A stretch of DNA of 64,000 nt from Dallia pectoralis. Taxonomy: Eukaryota > Chordata > Actinopteri > Esociformes > Umbridae. Each line of letters opens with the position of its first letter. Within the stretch, counting starts at the first letter, position 1. The notes under the pieces were generated by a model that searched no databases, had not been told where the DNA came from, and saw only the letters and a list, made by a program, of their open reading frames with translations. This document shows positions 35,746-48,407 of the stretch, in pieces. The position numbers and the translations under genes were made by a program. The stretch covers positions 12,225,324 to 12,289,323 of the forward strand of contig CM055747.1 in NCBI GenBank assembly GCA_029465975.1. Direction: 5' to 3'.

Positions 35746-36234
35746 TCAACACTAAATAATATGACATGTTTTTGGTCCAATGACCAATGTAAAAAAAACA
35801 CTTGACCAACAGCATCAGATCATCTACTGTGTTGTCATCCTGAATTAAATGAATTTTATTAAAAGAGTATGTAGGCCTATTTATTGTCTTATGTAAACAT
35901 AAAATACGAAAATAAAACCATGATTTTAAAATGCACAGGCTATGATATTAAAATTTCCAAAAATCGAATAAATGAAAATCCATCAAACTGTATGTCCTAT
36001 GTTGATGTAGTAAATGCTAACACATTTTAGATCACAAGCGACTTGCAATCAAATGATTTGCGCATGATTGGCCGATAAACAAATCTATTTATAATTATTT
36101 ATCCGTCCACAGGCACGCAGCTTCAGTTGTTTGTCTGCTTGAGCAGGACACGCAAACGAACCGGTTGCACTGCGAACAGTGTTCATTATTGTTACGAGTG
36201 CACATGAGACAGCAGCAAACTAACCCGGTTGAAC

Positions 36235-36345
36235 TGCGCACAGTGTTCATATAGATCAGACCAAAACCCTTCCAGTTTAATAAAGATCGGACCAAAACGG
36301 GTTCAGTTTCATATAGATCGGACCATAACCGTTCCAGTTTTATGC
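36235..36345 (+). repeat. Three imperfect repeats of about 33 bp
   Basis: Units carry 'tatagatcggaccaaaac' then 'gttccagttt'. Diverged copies at about 36247, 36282 and 36311. Confidence 0.6.
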
Positions 36346-37830
36346 TCTTTCTGCCGTATGCCCCCGGACTTATGTATGTCCCACGTCCTTCTGTGTGCAT
36401 GAGTAATTTCATTTATCGCCCATTTGTAGTTAGCCTATTAATAATTATTGTTTATATTCGTTTAATTTCGATACAAAACAATATTTTGTTGAAGTCTCTT
36501 GTAGGCTATATGAATAGCTCTGCATTCTAACCACATGAATGGGGCTGTATGTATTTGGCGGAATTCGTTCTGTTTATTCTATACTCACCCAGTCACCTAA
36601 ATATCTTCCTTCAGTGCAGTTCTGGGCTTCCAGCACATGGTTGAGTTATATATATTGTTCGGTTTGTGATTTTGCAATTCTAAAACACAAGGTAAAACAA
36701 CTAGGAAAACTGGAAACACATTGGCATTGCAAAACGAATATATTGGCTGATTGTGCAGACATGATGACAAATCCCCAGTTTAATAGATAGCCATTGGGGG
36801 ATAAGCCACATCAGAAAAAAACAGTCTGCACATGTCATACTTAAATATTTTTCTAGAAAAATTGTGGGCGATAATTTCTACGCTGGTCTCGGCTGGTCTC
36901 CCCACACCTCACTACAATAGAGTGTATTTGCGATCAGATGGGACAGGCTGTCTGACACTATGAGTCACCATTCAATCTGCAGCACCCTTGATGCCCACAT
37001 ATCAGCACGGTCCACAATCCCTGTGGGAGGTTTCCAAAAGAATCCTTAAGAATTCAGATTGAGGAAAAGAGGGTCGAACTCTGTAAATAATGGGAGTACC
37101 TGATAAACTTGCCACTAAGTGTATATTTAAGTCAGCTAGTGTTTCTAGTGGTGAATAGCTAATTGTCCCAGGCATTTCTAATCAACGATTATTAGCCATG
37201 TTTTGGATTGAAAAGTCAATTTGAACGGGACCAATAAGCAAAAAATACAGTGCCTTTAATAAGCATTCACATCCCCCCTAGAAAAGTTCTACAGACAGGT
37301 CCAAACAGACTCACCAGCATCACCTAGTGGCTGTTTACCAGTACTGTATGAACCCCATGTGTCACCTTGCACAGCAGCTTTTCCACACGTTTGATGGTGT
37401 GACCACCAAAGATAGGTGAAATAAATAACAACTTGATTATACGAAAAGAAAAGAAGTGAAATAAGATAAAGGATAGAGTCGCATTGGATTTAATTGTGGC
37501 TTTAGTAGCTAGTCACTTTGGAGGAGGTAGGGGTTAATATTCGTAGTGAGACTGTTAAATTGTTAACCAGCATTTGTATGCTGTTATCGTGTTTTATTTG
37601 GCTGTATTTGTTATGGCAGCGGGTTATTGCAAAGCAATTTAATGTCACACAGTCACACACCAGTCCCTTATTACTCTGTATAGGAGAAACACATGGTTAT
37701 TAATTAATAAACCCCTTAATTATTCACATGCATCTCATGTGGTTCACACAGTACCTGAGGAAAACCATAAGGAAATAGCATAAATGCATGGTAATTAAAT
37801 GTCCTCACAGCCAGAGAGCACTGCTGGGGC

Positions 37831-38078
37831 CACGTGATGCAGTCGCATAGAGGAGCCGCGTGCTGTCCGGACAGCGCCACGCTCGACCAATGAATACACT
37901 CGCTGGGCGTGGCACATGACGCTAGGGGCGGGGTCAGAGTCCGTCGAGGACCAATCGGCGGAGCACATGGGTGAAGGCGAGAGGCGTTCACACGTGTTCC
38001 CTCCCATTGGAACCGCTGGTAGTGTGTGTTGCTGTCCAGTGTTCCTGCCCACTCGTGTTGCAGGCGGTCAACATTGGA
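37831..38078 (+). promoter_or_regulatory. per1 promoter and noncoding exon 1 with E-boxes
   Basis: Perfect E-boxes CACGTG at 37831 and 37991 and an E'-type CACGTT near 38175 are the sites CLOCK:BMAL1 uses to drive period genes. GGGGCGGGG near 37925 is an Sp1-type box, and CCAAT boxes occur near 37886, 37962 and (inverted) 38005. The likely noncoding exon ends at 38078 before GTAAGT. The next acceptor is at 39156, upstream of the ATG at 39203. The transcription start is not visible precisely. Confidence 0.65.
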
Positions 38079-39202
38079 GTAAGTCGCCAAAAGCTTTCCG
38101 GGTTTTAAATATATATTTTAAATATATAACTACTTTATGCATTGTGGAAGGAGCTTGAAATTTTTTGAAACGCACGTTGTATTCATGGAAAAAAGGTGAC
38201 AATGTTAACTTTGATCAATACGTTATTTTCTAGCTATGGTTTAGCTGTCTTAGATTAAGCCAGCAGGCTGACTGGTTAAAGTAGTTTACTTTATCTTGCT
38301 TTAGTACTACTAGCTGTGATTGTACCTTTATTTGCCAGATCTGAACTCAACAACAGTACTGTATAGGAGTTGATTTGTGACTACGTCATGTTTGTTTTTA
38401 TGATTAACTTGAGCTAATTGAGATGCTCTAATTGTGACATGCCATTGTTGTTGTGCAGAACAATGTACAATATAATGTGGTTTGTGTCAGTTGGTGAGAT
38501 TAGATACCCATCCTGGCCAGGCTTGAGTTAATAATGATAATTATCTATATGACCCTAGTCGAGTAAGGCACGTTGGCTCCACTGTGGTCTACAGTAATAC
38601 CCGGTGGGATCCTGCTGCCTTCTATCAGTAAACCTTCAATTTGACAGATAGTAAACTACTGTGAAGTCAGTTTCCCATGCTTGTATCAACTGTTGTTTAT
38701 ATCTTTTTTATTCGTATATGGAATACAAGTCCTTGGATACAGATATGACTTATTTTTGGTGGACTATTGCTCTTACAACAGTGATTTCCCCCCCCCTTCA
38801 TTTTAAATCAGTGAATATTTGATGACTTAAGGTTTACTTGGATATATTACTCCTGATATCTTGTGACTCACCTCATGATTGTGGATGATTTCTTCCAGCA
38901 GGTTTTCAGTCAAACCGTCTTGCAATTTGTTAACACGAGGACCAACAAACCATCAACTTTCACCCCTCTTATTTTTAATTGGCTTACCAGGTTCGGAGGC
39001 TCAGGATTGTCACAAATCAACAACCCTTAGGTCAATTAGACACATTGCAAACGTTTTTTTTGTCGTCTTCCAATGTTTGTTTTACCAAACCATGACTCAA
39101 TCTAAGTTCAGTACCGCCACCTAGTGGCAGGGTATCACAGCTCTTTGTTTTGCCAGATACCTTTTGTCAAACCGCAATAGCCGATAGCTCATACTGGTTA
39201 TT

Positions 39203-42200
39203 ATGAGTGATGAGAATGTATACACAACTTCTGGAAATGACAACAGTGGAGTAGGTGAAGCAGACGTGGTAGAGGTTGGCTCCCCTGAGTCGGGACTGAG
39301 TCACACCGACAGCACCAATGGAAATGGAAGGAGAACAAGATCCGGGGTCAAGCCATCGCCCAAGTCTTCCAACTCTGATGATACCGACGCCCACTCGAGC
39401 GGGAACGACTCAGCCGAGAGAGAAGTGGCGGGTCACATGCGACGCAAGGGATCAACCTGCAGCAGCTCGCGCAACGGAAAGGACTCTGTCGTCGAGACGC
39501 CCGAGAGCAAAAGGTATAGAGTATTTAATACGAACACCGCGGTCGGTTTCAATCGGGACCCGGCACAGCCGACACAAATATGGCATTGCCTGTCTGTCAG
39601 AATTGATATTAACAATGTTCGATTGCTCCCCTGTCAGCTCCAATTCCCACAGCCCGTCCCCCCCGAACAGCTCCATGGCTTACAGCTTGTTGAGTGGCAG
39701 CTCGGAACAGGACAACCCGTCCACCAGCGGCTGTAGCAGCGACCAGCCGGCCCGGCTGCAGACCCAGAGGGAGCTGCTCAAAGCCCTGAAGGAGCTGAAG
39801 ATCCGCATGCCTGCCGACCAGCGGTTGAAAGGATGCTCGAGCACTCTGGCCTCACTGCAGTACGCACTCAACTGTGTCAAACAAGTTCGAGGTGAATCCA
39901 CATTAGGACTCTTCCTCGTTAAAGGGATTGTGGGACGTTTTGGCTATTTACCCCACAGTCACGTGGATTCAATGGAAATCATTTCGGGCTTCCTGCAGTT
40001 TAATTTTTGTTAAAGGTAGTTAAACTAATCGTTGCTGATTAATGAATAAATCACATTGATGTGAGTGTTGGTAAGGGATTTGATGCCCGTTTAGCCATTT
40101 GAGCGTCTGTTTAGCTAGACGTTTACTGTACGTCAGAATGTAATAGTTGTACTAACGTCAGAATGTAATAGTTGTACTAACGTCAGAATGTAATAGTTGT
40201 ACTAACGTCAGAATGTAATAGTTGTACTAACGTCAGAATGTAATAGTTGTACTAACGTCAGAATGTAATAGTTGTACTAACGTCAGAATGTAATAGTTGT
40301 ACTAACGTCAGAATGTAATAGTTGTACTAACGTCAGAATGTAATAGTTGTACTAACGTCAGAATGTAATAGTTGTACTAACGTCAGAATGTAATAGTTGT
40401 ACTAACGTCAGAATGTAATAGTTGTACTAACGTCAGAATGTAATAGTTGTACTAACGTCAGAATGTAATAGTTGTACTAACGTCAGAATGTAATAGTTGT
40501 ACTAACGTCAGAATGTAATAGTTGTACTAACGTCAGAATGTAATAGTTGTACTAACGTCAGAATGTAATAGTTGTACTAACGTCAGAATGTAATAGTTGT
40601 ACTAACGTCAGAATGTTTGTGTTCAGCTAATCGGGAGTATTACCATCAGTGGAGTGTGGAGGAGAGTCAGGGCTGCAGCCTGGACCTTTCGGCCTTCACT
40701 ACGGAGGAACTAGACAACATCACCTCTGAATACACCCTCCAAAACACGGTACAAATTACAGAACCGTGTCCCTGTACTGAAACCTTGCCAGAACACAAAC
40801 CAAACGGATCATTGTCCTGACCGCGTTTGTTTCTTCTGCCTCCTGTACAGGACACGTTCTCGGTGGGAGTGTCGTTTCTCTCGGGGAAGGTGGTGTACAT
40901 CTCGCCCCAGGCATCTCCCATGTTGCGGACACAGCCTGAGAGGCTCCAGGGGGCCCTCTTCTCTGAGCTGCTGGCCCCGCAGGATGTCAGCACATTCTAC
41001 AGCAGCACCGCTCCCTGTCGCCTCCCCCCCTGGTCCTCCTGTGCGGGCTCCGGTAAGCCTCTCGAATCCGTGTTAATCCGACAGAAGTGGAGATGACGTG
41101 TGTGTGTGTGTGTGATTTCGTGATTTCACTGTAATGTTAATGTCTGCCCTCTCCTCTGTCTCCCTCAGTGAACTCACCTGTGGACTGCACCCAGGAGAAA
41201 TCCATGTTCTGTCGTATTAGCGGGGGCAGAGACAGCGAGGGGGAGGTGCGCTACTACCCCTTCCGTATGACACCCTACCAGCTGACTCTGGGGGATTCGG
41301 AAGAGTCCCAGCCCTGCTGTCTGCTGATCGCAGAGAGGGTCCACTCAGGGTACGAAGCTCCCAGAATCCCGGCGGATAAGCGGATCTTCACCACCAGCCA
41401 CACCCCGAGCTGTGTGTTTCAGGAGGTCGACGAGCGGGCGGTGCCGTTGCTAGGCTACCTGCCCCAGGACCTGGTTGGGACCCCCGTCCTCATGTACCTC
41501 CACCCCGATGACAGGCCCGTCATGGTGGCCATCCATAAAAAAAGTGAGTCCTCTTAAGCCACCGTCGCGCATTACGCATCCCGGCGAGATTCCTAAACGG
41601 CCGTTTTAATTTTGCACTTCCGGTTTCGCCCGCCGCAGTTCTCCAGTCGGCCGGGCAGCCGTTCGAACACTCGCCCCTGCGGATGTGTGCCCGGAATGGG
41701 GAGTACCTCACCCTTGACACTAGCTGGTCATCCTTCGTCAACCCCTGGAGCCGCAAAGTGGCTTTCATCGTCGGTCGACACAAAGTCCGAACGTGAGTAC
41801 TTTGCCTCTGATTCGCCCCCATGACCTCGACAACCTTGCCACAGCCTCACTGCCAACCCACGGGTGACTTGACTTCGCAGCTGAGCTGTGCAGTGTCTCT
41901 TGTCTTGAACAGGAGTCCCCTGAACGAGGACGTGTTCACGGCCGGCGTGGAGGTCGAGGCGCGGGTCATGCCTCCAGAGGTCCCCAGGCTCAGCGAGCAG
42001 ATCCACCGGGTGCTGGTGCAGCCTGTCCACAGTGGAGGATCCCAGGGCCACTGCAGCTTCCACGGATCCCACCGTCCGAGGCCCAGTCCTGGCTCCTCCT
42101 CAGGCAGCAACAGCCCCTCCGCCAAGGACGTCACCCAGACGACCACCCAGAGATTTGTAAGTGCCTATCACACAGACTTACAGAACAGGCTCATTCAGGT

Positions 42201-45200
42201 TTGCGTCCGGCTTGCGACGGTGTCTCTGTTGGTTTGTAACCCGAGGTCGTCCCTCTTCTTTCTCCAGCAGCATATGACATTCCAGCAGATATGTAAGGAC
42301 GTCCACAAAGTAAAGACCAATGGGCAGAAGGTCTTTATTGAGTCCCGCAACAGACCGCCGCTCCGCAAACATGCTAGCACTGGTGAGCCCCGATTCCCTA
42401 CAGATGTGATCGGTAATAGCCACATATCTGAGACCACACGGCTGATGACAGACCTTCTTTTCCCCTGTTCTCAGGACGTCAGGCGGCGCAAGACAATTTA
42501 AACAAGGGACCAACTTCTTCTCTGGGACCAATTAAAACCCCGACCACTGTGCATTCGAGACAGGAGCCTTTGGCCAACTACTCGTACCAGCAGATCAACT
42601 GTCTGGACAGCATCGTACGCTACCTGGAGAGCTGTAACGTCCCCAACACCGTGAAGAGGAAGTGTGGCTCCTCCTCCGGCACCACATCGTCCGCGTCGGA
42701 CGATGACAAGCAGAGGGAGTTACCCGAAACAGTGAAAGGTACACTAGATATGAAATCAGATTGAAACGCATTCACAAAGTGAATGTGACCGCCAATCCTA
42801 CGGTCTGCGGATGTTTTGAACCCGAGTGTTTCCCTGTAGATCTGAAGGGGCCCCAGGGTTACGAAGCATCTAAAGACGGGCCACAGATGAGTCCGTTGGC
42901 ACTGCACTGCAAGGCTGAAAGTGTGGTCTCTGTCACGTCTCAGTGCAGCTTCAGCAGCACCATCGTCCATGTTGGGGACAAGAAGCCTCCGGAGTCAGGT
43001 AGGATACACCCCTGTTGATGGATGACTGTGGATGACTGTGGATGACTGTGGATGACTGTGGATGACTGTGGATGACTGTGGATGACTGTGGATGACTGTG
43101 GATGACTGTGGATGACTGTGGATGACCGGGGATGACCTGGGGATGACTGGGGATGACTGTGGAGGACTGGATGACTGTGGATGCCCGGGGGATGACTGTG
43201 GATGACTGGCCAACACGCGGGGATGACTGACTGCGAATATCTGTCTTGTCTTTTTTTTCCGTAATACTGTCAACTGTATTTTCTGCAGACATTGTCATGA
43301 TGGAGGAGATACCAGCCACTACCACCTCCCCAGCCCCTCCCACCACCGTTACCACGGCTGTGACCACCCGGCCCTCTGTCCTTCCCAACCCAGCAACACC
43401 CAGCCCCGCCCCGGCCGAGACAGAAGACCGCAGGTCAGCTGGATGCTCCGGCCACCTCGGTCTAACCAAGGAGGTGCTGTCTGCACACACCCAGCAGGAG
43501 GAGCAGGTGTTCCTGAGCCGCTTCCGGGACCTGGGAGAACTCTGCATGCTGGACCCTGTCCGCCCTCAGAGAGGACACACCGCACCACCCAAAGGTAAGA
43601 TGTCGCCTCTGTTATTTCAGAAAAATCTAATAAATGACAAGCCATGGTCTGTAGCTTACTCCAGTGTGTGTGTGTGTGTGTGCCAGGGGTTCGTAGCTCA
43701 CAGGACTATCCAGCTGGGGCCAATGGTCGGAGGAGGGGCAGAGGGGGCAAGCGGCTGAAGCATCAGCCAGAGAGCTCTCAGCATGTCCAGTCCCGCTCCC
43801 AGGTCAACAGTCGTTCCAGAAGGGAGGGGTACCAAGGCCTCCCCCTCCCCCCAGACCAGCCCCTGATGATGCAGGGACCCCTGACCTCCTCGTCCTCCTG
43901 GCCCACCTCCGTGGCCTCTCAGGCCAGCCTCCCTCCCACCGTCCCTCAGTACCCTCCGGGAGTTCTGCCCTTTTTCCCTCTCTACCCCACCGTACCACAG
44001 CCACTCCTGGCCCACACCGGGGTGAACCCCAGCGGCCTTCAGATGGGCTACCCCAGCCCCCAGCCGGGCTTCCAGTACCCCCTGCACACCAACCAGATGC
44101 CCGTGGCTCCACCGATGATGGTGGTCCTGCCCGACTTCCTGTTCCCGCAGCTCAGTCAGCTCAACGCTGCCCTTTCTCCTCCGTATCACACAGCGATCCC
44201 TCACCTAAACCCTGCTATCCCTGGCCTGCCGCAGCTAAACCACGCCCTGCCGCAGCTAAACCACGCCCTGCCGCAGCTAAACCACGCCCTGTCGCAGCAG
44301 TTAACCACGCCCTGCCGCAGCTAAACCACGCCCTGCCGCAGCTAAACCACGCCCTGCCGCAGTTCAACCAGGCCATTCCGCTAGCGCAACTCAACCCCAG
44401 CTTGGCTCAGTTCAGTCCCGCCATGACGCAGATAAATGGCGTGCCTCAGTTGAATCCCGCCCTAGCTCAGCTCGGCCAATCACAGCTCAACCCTGCTCTG
44501 TCCGTCACCCCCCAGCGCTTCTACAATCCCTGTACGACGTTACCGTTACGGAACCCCGCCCCGGTTCCCGGGCTCAATGGCGTCGCCTTACCTGGGATGG
44601 ATCCCGCGTTTGTCCGACGCGGCAACTCCCGTTCCAGCACTCCTCAGTCCACGGGCCAAGCTCTCCTGGACGGGGTGGACTCGCCCCTCTTCCAGTCCCG
44701 ATGTTCGTCGCCATTGAACTTGCTGCAGCTCGAGGAGTTGCCAGGCAGCCGTCCGGAGGTCGCGTCGTCAGGGCCACGACAGACCCCTCCCCCGCCCGGG
44801 TCGACATCCCAGGTCGTAGGTCAAGGCTCTGTCAACCGCTGCGGTATGAAGGAAGATGCCAAGGAGGACTATAATGTGAGTGTTAAACGTGGCAGTCTGT
44901 CATTCCGGGAATTATTTCTGTCTAGCGTCTTCTAACTTCAGTTTTTCCTGTGTGTTTCCCTGCTCCAGGCGGAGCCTGATGAACAAGACGCCATGTCCAC
45001 CTCCAGTGATTTTCTGGACCTGCTGCTACAGGAGGATGCCTGCTCAGGCAGTGGCTCGGCCGCCTCTGGCTCCGGGTCCTCGGGTTCTGGCTCCAACGGA
45101 TGCAGCACGTTGGGTAGTGGCACACGTGAGTTTCACAGAGCCCACATTGATATTGTTTGTTCTGTGACATTAAACGGCCATCTCCTAGAGTGACTTATGT

Positions 45201-48200
45201 TATGACTGAATCTGAATGCGTTCCTTCATCGTCCACAGGAAGCAGCAACACCAGCAAGTACTTCGGCAGCGTCGACTCGTCAGAGAACGACCACACCCAT
45301 AAACAGACAGCAGGGGGCGCAGAAGAAGCCGAGTTGTTGAAGTATGTCCATCAGGACCCCATATGGCTGCTACTGGCCAACACAGACGATAAGGTGATGA
45401 TGACCTACCAAATGCCCACCAGGTAAGAGCTCATCATGGTCACGGCTCTACACTGTCCTGGCAATGACAGGGACATTTACCACTCGTTAATAACGATAAT
45501 ATGAAACGCTATTGCTATATAAAGGCCAGACATACAGACATCTAGAGAATAAAGGCGTTCCCAGAAATAGACCATTAATGTGTGCGATTTTAAAGGGACC
45601 GGGAGGCTGTTCTGCGGGCGGATCGTATGATACTGCGGGCTGTGCAGAAACAGCAGCCGCGCTTCACTGAGGATCAGAAAAGAGAACTGATCCAGGTTCA
45701 CCCCTGGATGGGTACCGGGCGACTGCCACAGGCCATACACTCCCCGGTAAGTCAGACATGAACCAGCGCTAGAAGATCTACACCAGGTGTCTACACAGAA
45801 AACAGATTATATACACCTCTCACAGACAACAGATTATATACACCTCTCACAGACAACAGATTATATACTTACTATATACACCTCTCTCAGACAACAGATT
45901 ATATACTTACTATATACACCTCTCTCAGATTATATACTTACTATATACACCTCTCTCAGATTATATACTTACTATATACACCTCTTACAGACAACAGATT
46001 ATATACTTACTATATACACCTCTCTCAGACAACAGATTATATACTTACTATATACACCTCTCACAGACAACAGATTATACTTACTATATACCTCTCACAG
46101 ACAACAGATTATATACTTACTATATACACTTACTATATACACCTCTCAGACAACAGATTATATACTTACTATATACACCTCTCTCAGACAACAGATTATA
46201 TACACCTCTCACAGACCACAGATTATATACTTACTATATACTATATCTCTCAGACAACAGATTATATACATACTATATACACCTCTCTCAGACAACAGAT
46301 TAGATACTTACTATATACACCTCTCTCAGACAACAGATTATATACTTACTATATACACCTCTCTCAGACAACAGATTATATACTTACTATATACACCTCT
46401 CTCAGACAACAGATTATATACTTACTATATACACCTCTCACAGAACAGATTATATACTTACTATATACACCTCTCACAGACAACAGATTATATACACCTC
46501 TCACAGACAACAGATTATATACACCTCTCACAGACAGCAGATTATATACTTACTATATACACCTCTCTCAGATAACAGATTATATACTTACTATATACAC
46601 CTCTCTCAGACAACAGATTATATACTTACTATATACACCTCTCACAGACAACAGATTATATACTTACTATATACACCTCTCTCAGATTATATACTTACTA
46701 TATACACCTCTCTCAGACAACAGATTATATACTTACTATATACACCTCTCACAGACAACAGATTATATACTTACTATATACACCTCTCTCAGACAACAGA
46801 TTATATACTTACTATATACACCTCTCTCAGACAACAGATTATATACTTATTATATACACCTCTCACAGACAACAGATTATATACTTACTATATACACCTC
46901 TCTCAGACAACAGATTATATACTTACTATATACACCTCTCTCAGACAACAGATTATATACTTATTATATACGCCTCTCACAGACAACAGATTATATACTT
47001 ACTATATACACCTCTCTCAGACAACAGATTATATACTTACTATATACACCTCTCTCAGACAACAGATTATATACTTACTATATACACCTCTCTCAGACAA
47101 CAGATTATATACTTATTATATACGCCTCTCACAGACAACAGATTATATACTTACTATATACACCTCTCTCAGACAACAGATTATATGCTTACTATATACA
47201 CCTCTCACAGACAACAGATTATATACACCTCTCTCAGATTATATACTTACTATATACACCTCTCTCAGACAACAGATTATATACTTACTATATACACCTC
47301 TCACAGACAACAGATTATATACTTACTATATACACCTCTCTCAGACAACAGATTATATACTTACTATATACACCTCTCTCAGATTATATACTTACTATAT
47401 ACACCTCTTACAGACAACAGATTATATACTTACTATATACACCTCTCACAGACAACAGATTATATACTTACTATATACACCTCTCACAGACAACAGATTA
47501 TATACGTACTATATACACCTCTCACAGACAACAGATTATATACTTACTATATACACCTCTCTCAGATTATATACTTACTATATACACCTCTCTCAGACAA
47601 CAGATTATATACTTACTATATACACCTATCACAGACAACAGATTATATACTTACTATATACACCTCTCTCAGACAACAGATTATAAACTTACTATATACA
47701 CCTCTCACAGACAACAGATTATATACTTACTATATACACCTCTCTCAGATTATATACTTACTATATACACCTCTCACAGACAACAGATTATATACTTACT
47801 ATATACACCTCTCTCAGATTATATACTTACTATATACACCTCTTACAGACAACAGATTATATACTTACTATATACACCTCTCACAGACAACAGATTATAT
47901 ACTTTCTATATACACCTATCACAGACAACAGATTATATACTTACTATATACACCTCTCTCAGATTATATACTTACTATATACACCTCTCACAGACAACAG
48001 ATTATATATTTACTATATACACCTCTCACAGGCAACAGATAATGCAAACGGTATTGACGCCTCTCAGACAACACGTTATTTAATTTGTTTTTACTCCACT
48101 CTCAGACAACAGATATTATCTGAAAGATTCACACAAACCACAATAAATGGCGGCTGAAATTAATAAAATGGATGTACTTGGCTGTTTAGTCAACTGTTGT

Positions 48201-48407
48201 CGGTTTGTGTTCTAGATTTGTACCGGGTGTGGTTCTCTCCCCGGTACCTCAGCCTCACAGGCTTTTGAAGTGGACCTGCAGGACATGGACATGACAGAGG
48301 TCCTTCAAATACAGTATGAGGGTGGATCGCACAAAAATGTCGATATGGCGACAGACACATGCAACACCTCCATTGCAGTGACACAGGGCCCCCAGACAGA
48401 GACGTGA
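39203..48407 (+). CDS. per1: Period circadian protein 1 (with internal frame break)
   Basis: Coding exons: 39203-39513, 39638-39891, 40627-40748, 40851-41052, 41169-41543, 41639-41792, 41913-42156, 42268-42382, 42475-42738, 42840-42998, 43289-43594, 43687-44875, 44969-45125, 45239-45422, 45596-45746, 48216-48407; about 1,459 codons. Seen, in order: the TSGCSS beta-TrCP degron (residues 133-138); PAS-A from about 230; PAS-B with LLGYLPQDLVGTPVLMYLHP and the PAC exon to about 472; FQQICKDVH; SVVSVTSQCSFSSTIVHVGD, the casein-kinase-1 site region; SKYFGSVDSSE; and the C-terminal CRY-binding part. PER1 represses CLOCK:BMAL1 with CRY. Every exon phase closes except exon 43687-44875, whose length is one base off, so as written the frame stops at 44322. 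An alternative NAGNAG acceptor sits at 42267. Whether per1a or per1b is unclear. Confidence 0.95.
40130..40616 (+). repeat. 25-bp minisatellite in per1 intron, every unit with TACTAAC
   Basis: Nineteen virtually perfect copies of a unit reading tactaacgtcag then aatgtaatagttg. The last unit abuts the 3' splice site at 40626. Each unit holds TACTAAC, an ideal branch-point sequence, and a CAG. Confidence 0.97.
43017..43215 (+). repeat. 11-bp minisatellite (gatgactgtgg) in per1 intron
   Basis: Ten perfect copies of gatgactgtgg followed by diverged copies (gatgaccgggg, gatgactgggg). It fills the intron between exons ending 42998 and starting 43289. Long minus-strand frames of Ser/His/Pro-Gln repeats are artefacts. 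Confidence 0.95.
44229..44377 (+). repeat. 21-bp coding repeat (PQLNHAL) in per1 with frame break
   Basis: Units of ccgcagctaaaccacgccct plus g encode Pro-Gln-Leu-Asn-His-Ala-Leu. Three copies are in the upstream frame and at least two more in the downstream frame. Between them the interval 44292-44306 reads tcgcagcagttaacc instead of ccgcagctaaacc, shifting the frame. Confidence 0.9.
45790..48048 (+). repeat. 38-bp minisatellite, about 2.25 kb, last per1 intron
   Basis: The unit contains cagacaacagattatatac then ttactatatacacctct, with ctctcaga or ctcacaga variants and shorter units lacking the central part. About 60 copies. It occupies most of the final intron (45747-48215). Open frames of 262 and 285 residues across it are repeat artefacts. 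Confidence 0.97.

Larger units (their letters stand above)
35430..36652. repeat. Direct repeats of about 85 bp flanking 1 kb
   Basis: agctctgcattctaacca, then 'ctatactcacccagtcacct', 'aaatatcttccttcagtgca' and 'ttccagcacatggttgagt', occur at about 35425-35507 and again at about 36519-36646. The left copy lacks about 46 bp after 'aacca' that the right copy has, and reads ctgctt where the right reads ctgggctt. The enclosed DNA contains the 33-bp array. Confidence 0.85.
34900..37780. other. Repeat-rich intergenic DNA between vamp2 and per1
   Basis: No supported gene. It contains a 33-bp tandem array at 35555-35745, a direct duplication (35430-35512 and 36515-36650), degenerate 30-bp repeats at 36230-36345 and a transposon-terminus-like string, atacagtgcctttaataagc, near 37246. 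Confidence 0.6.

Noticed and set aside
42951..43547. Minus-strand 198-residue frame with Ser/His/Pro/Gln repeats
   Set aside because: Antisense of per1 exons plus the 11-bp intron array; no family features.
45787..48042. Open frames of 262 and 285 residues on the plus strand
   Set aside because: They are pure translations of the 38-bp intron array (Tyr/Thr/Leu/Ser repeats) and lie within a per1 intron with good splice sites.
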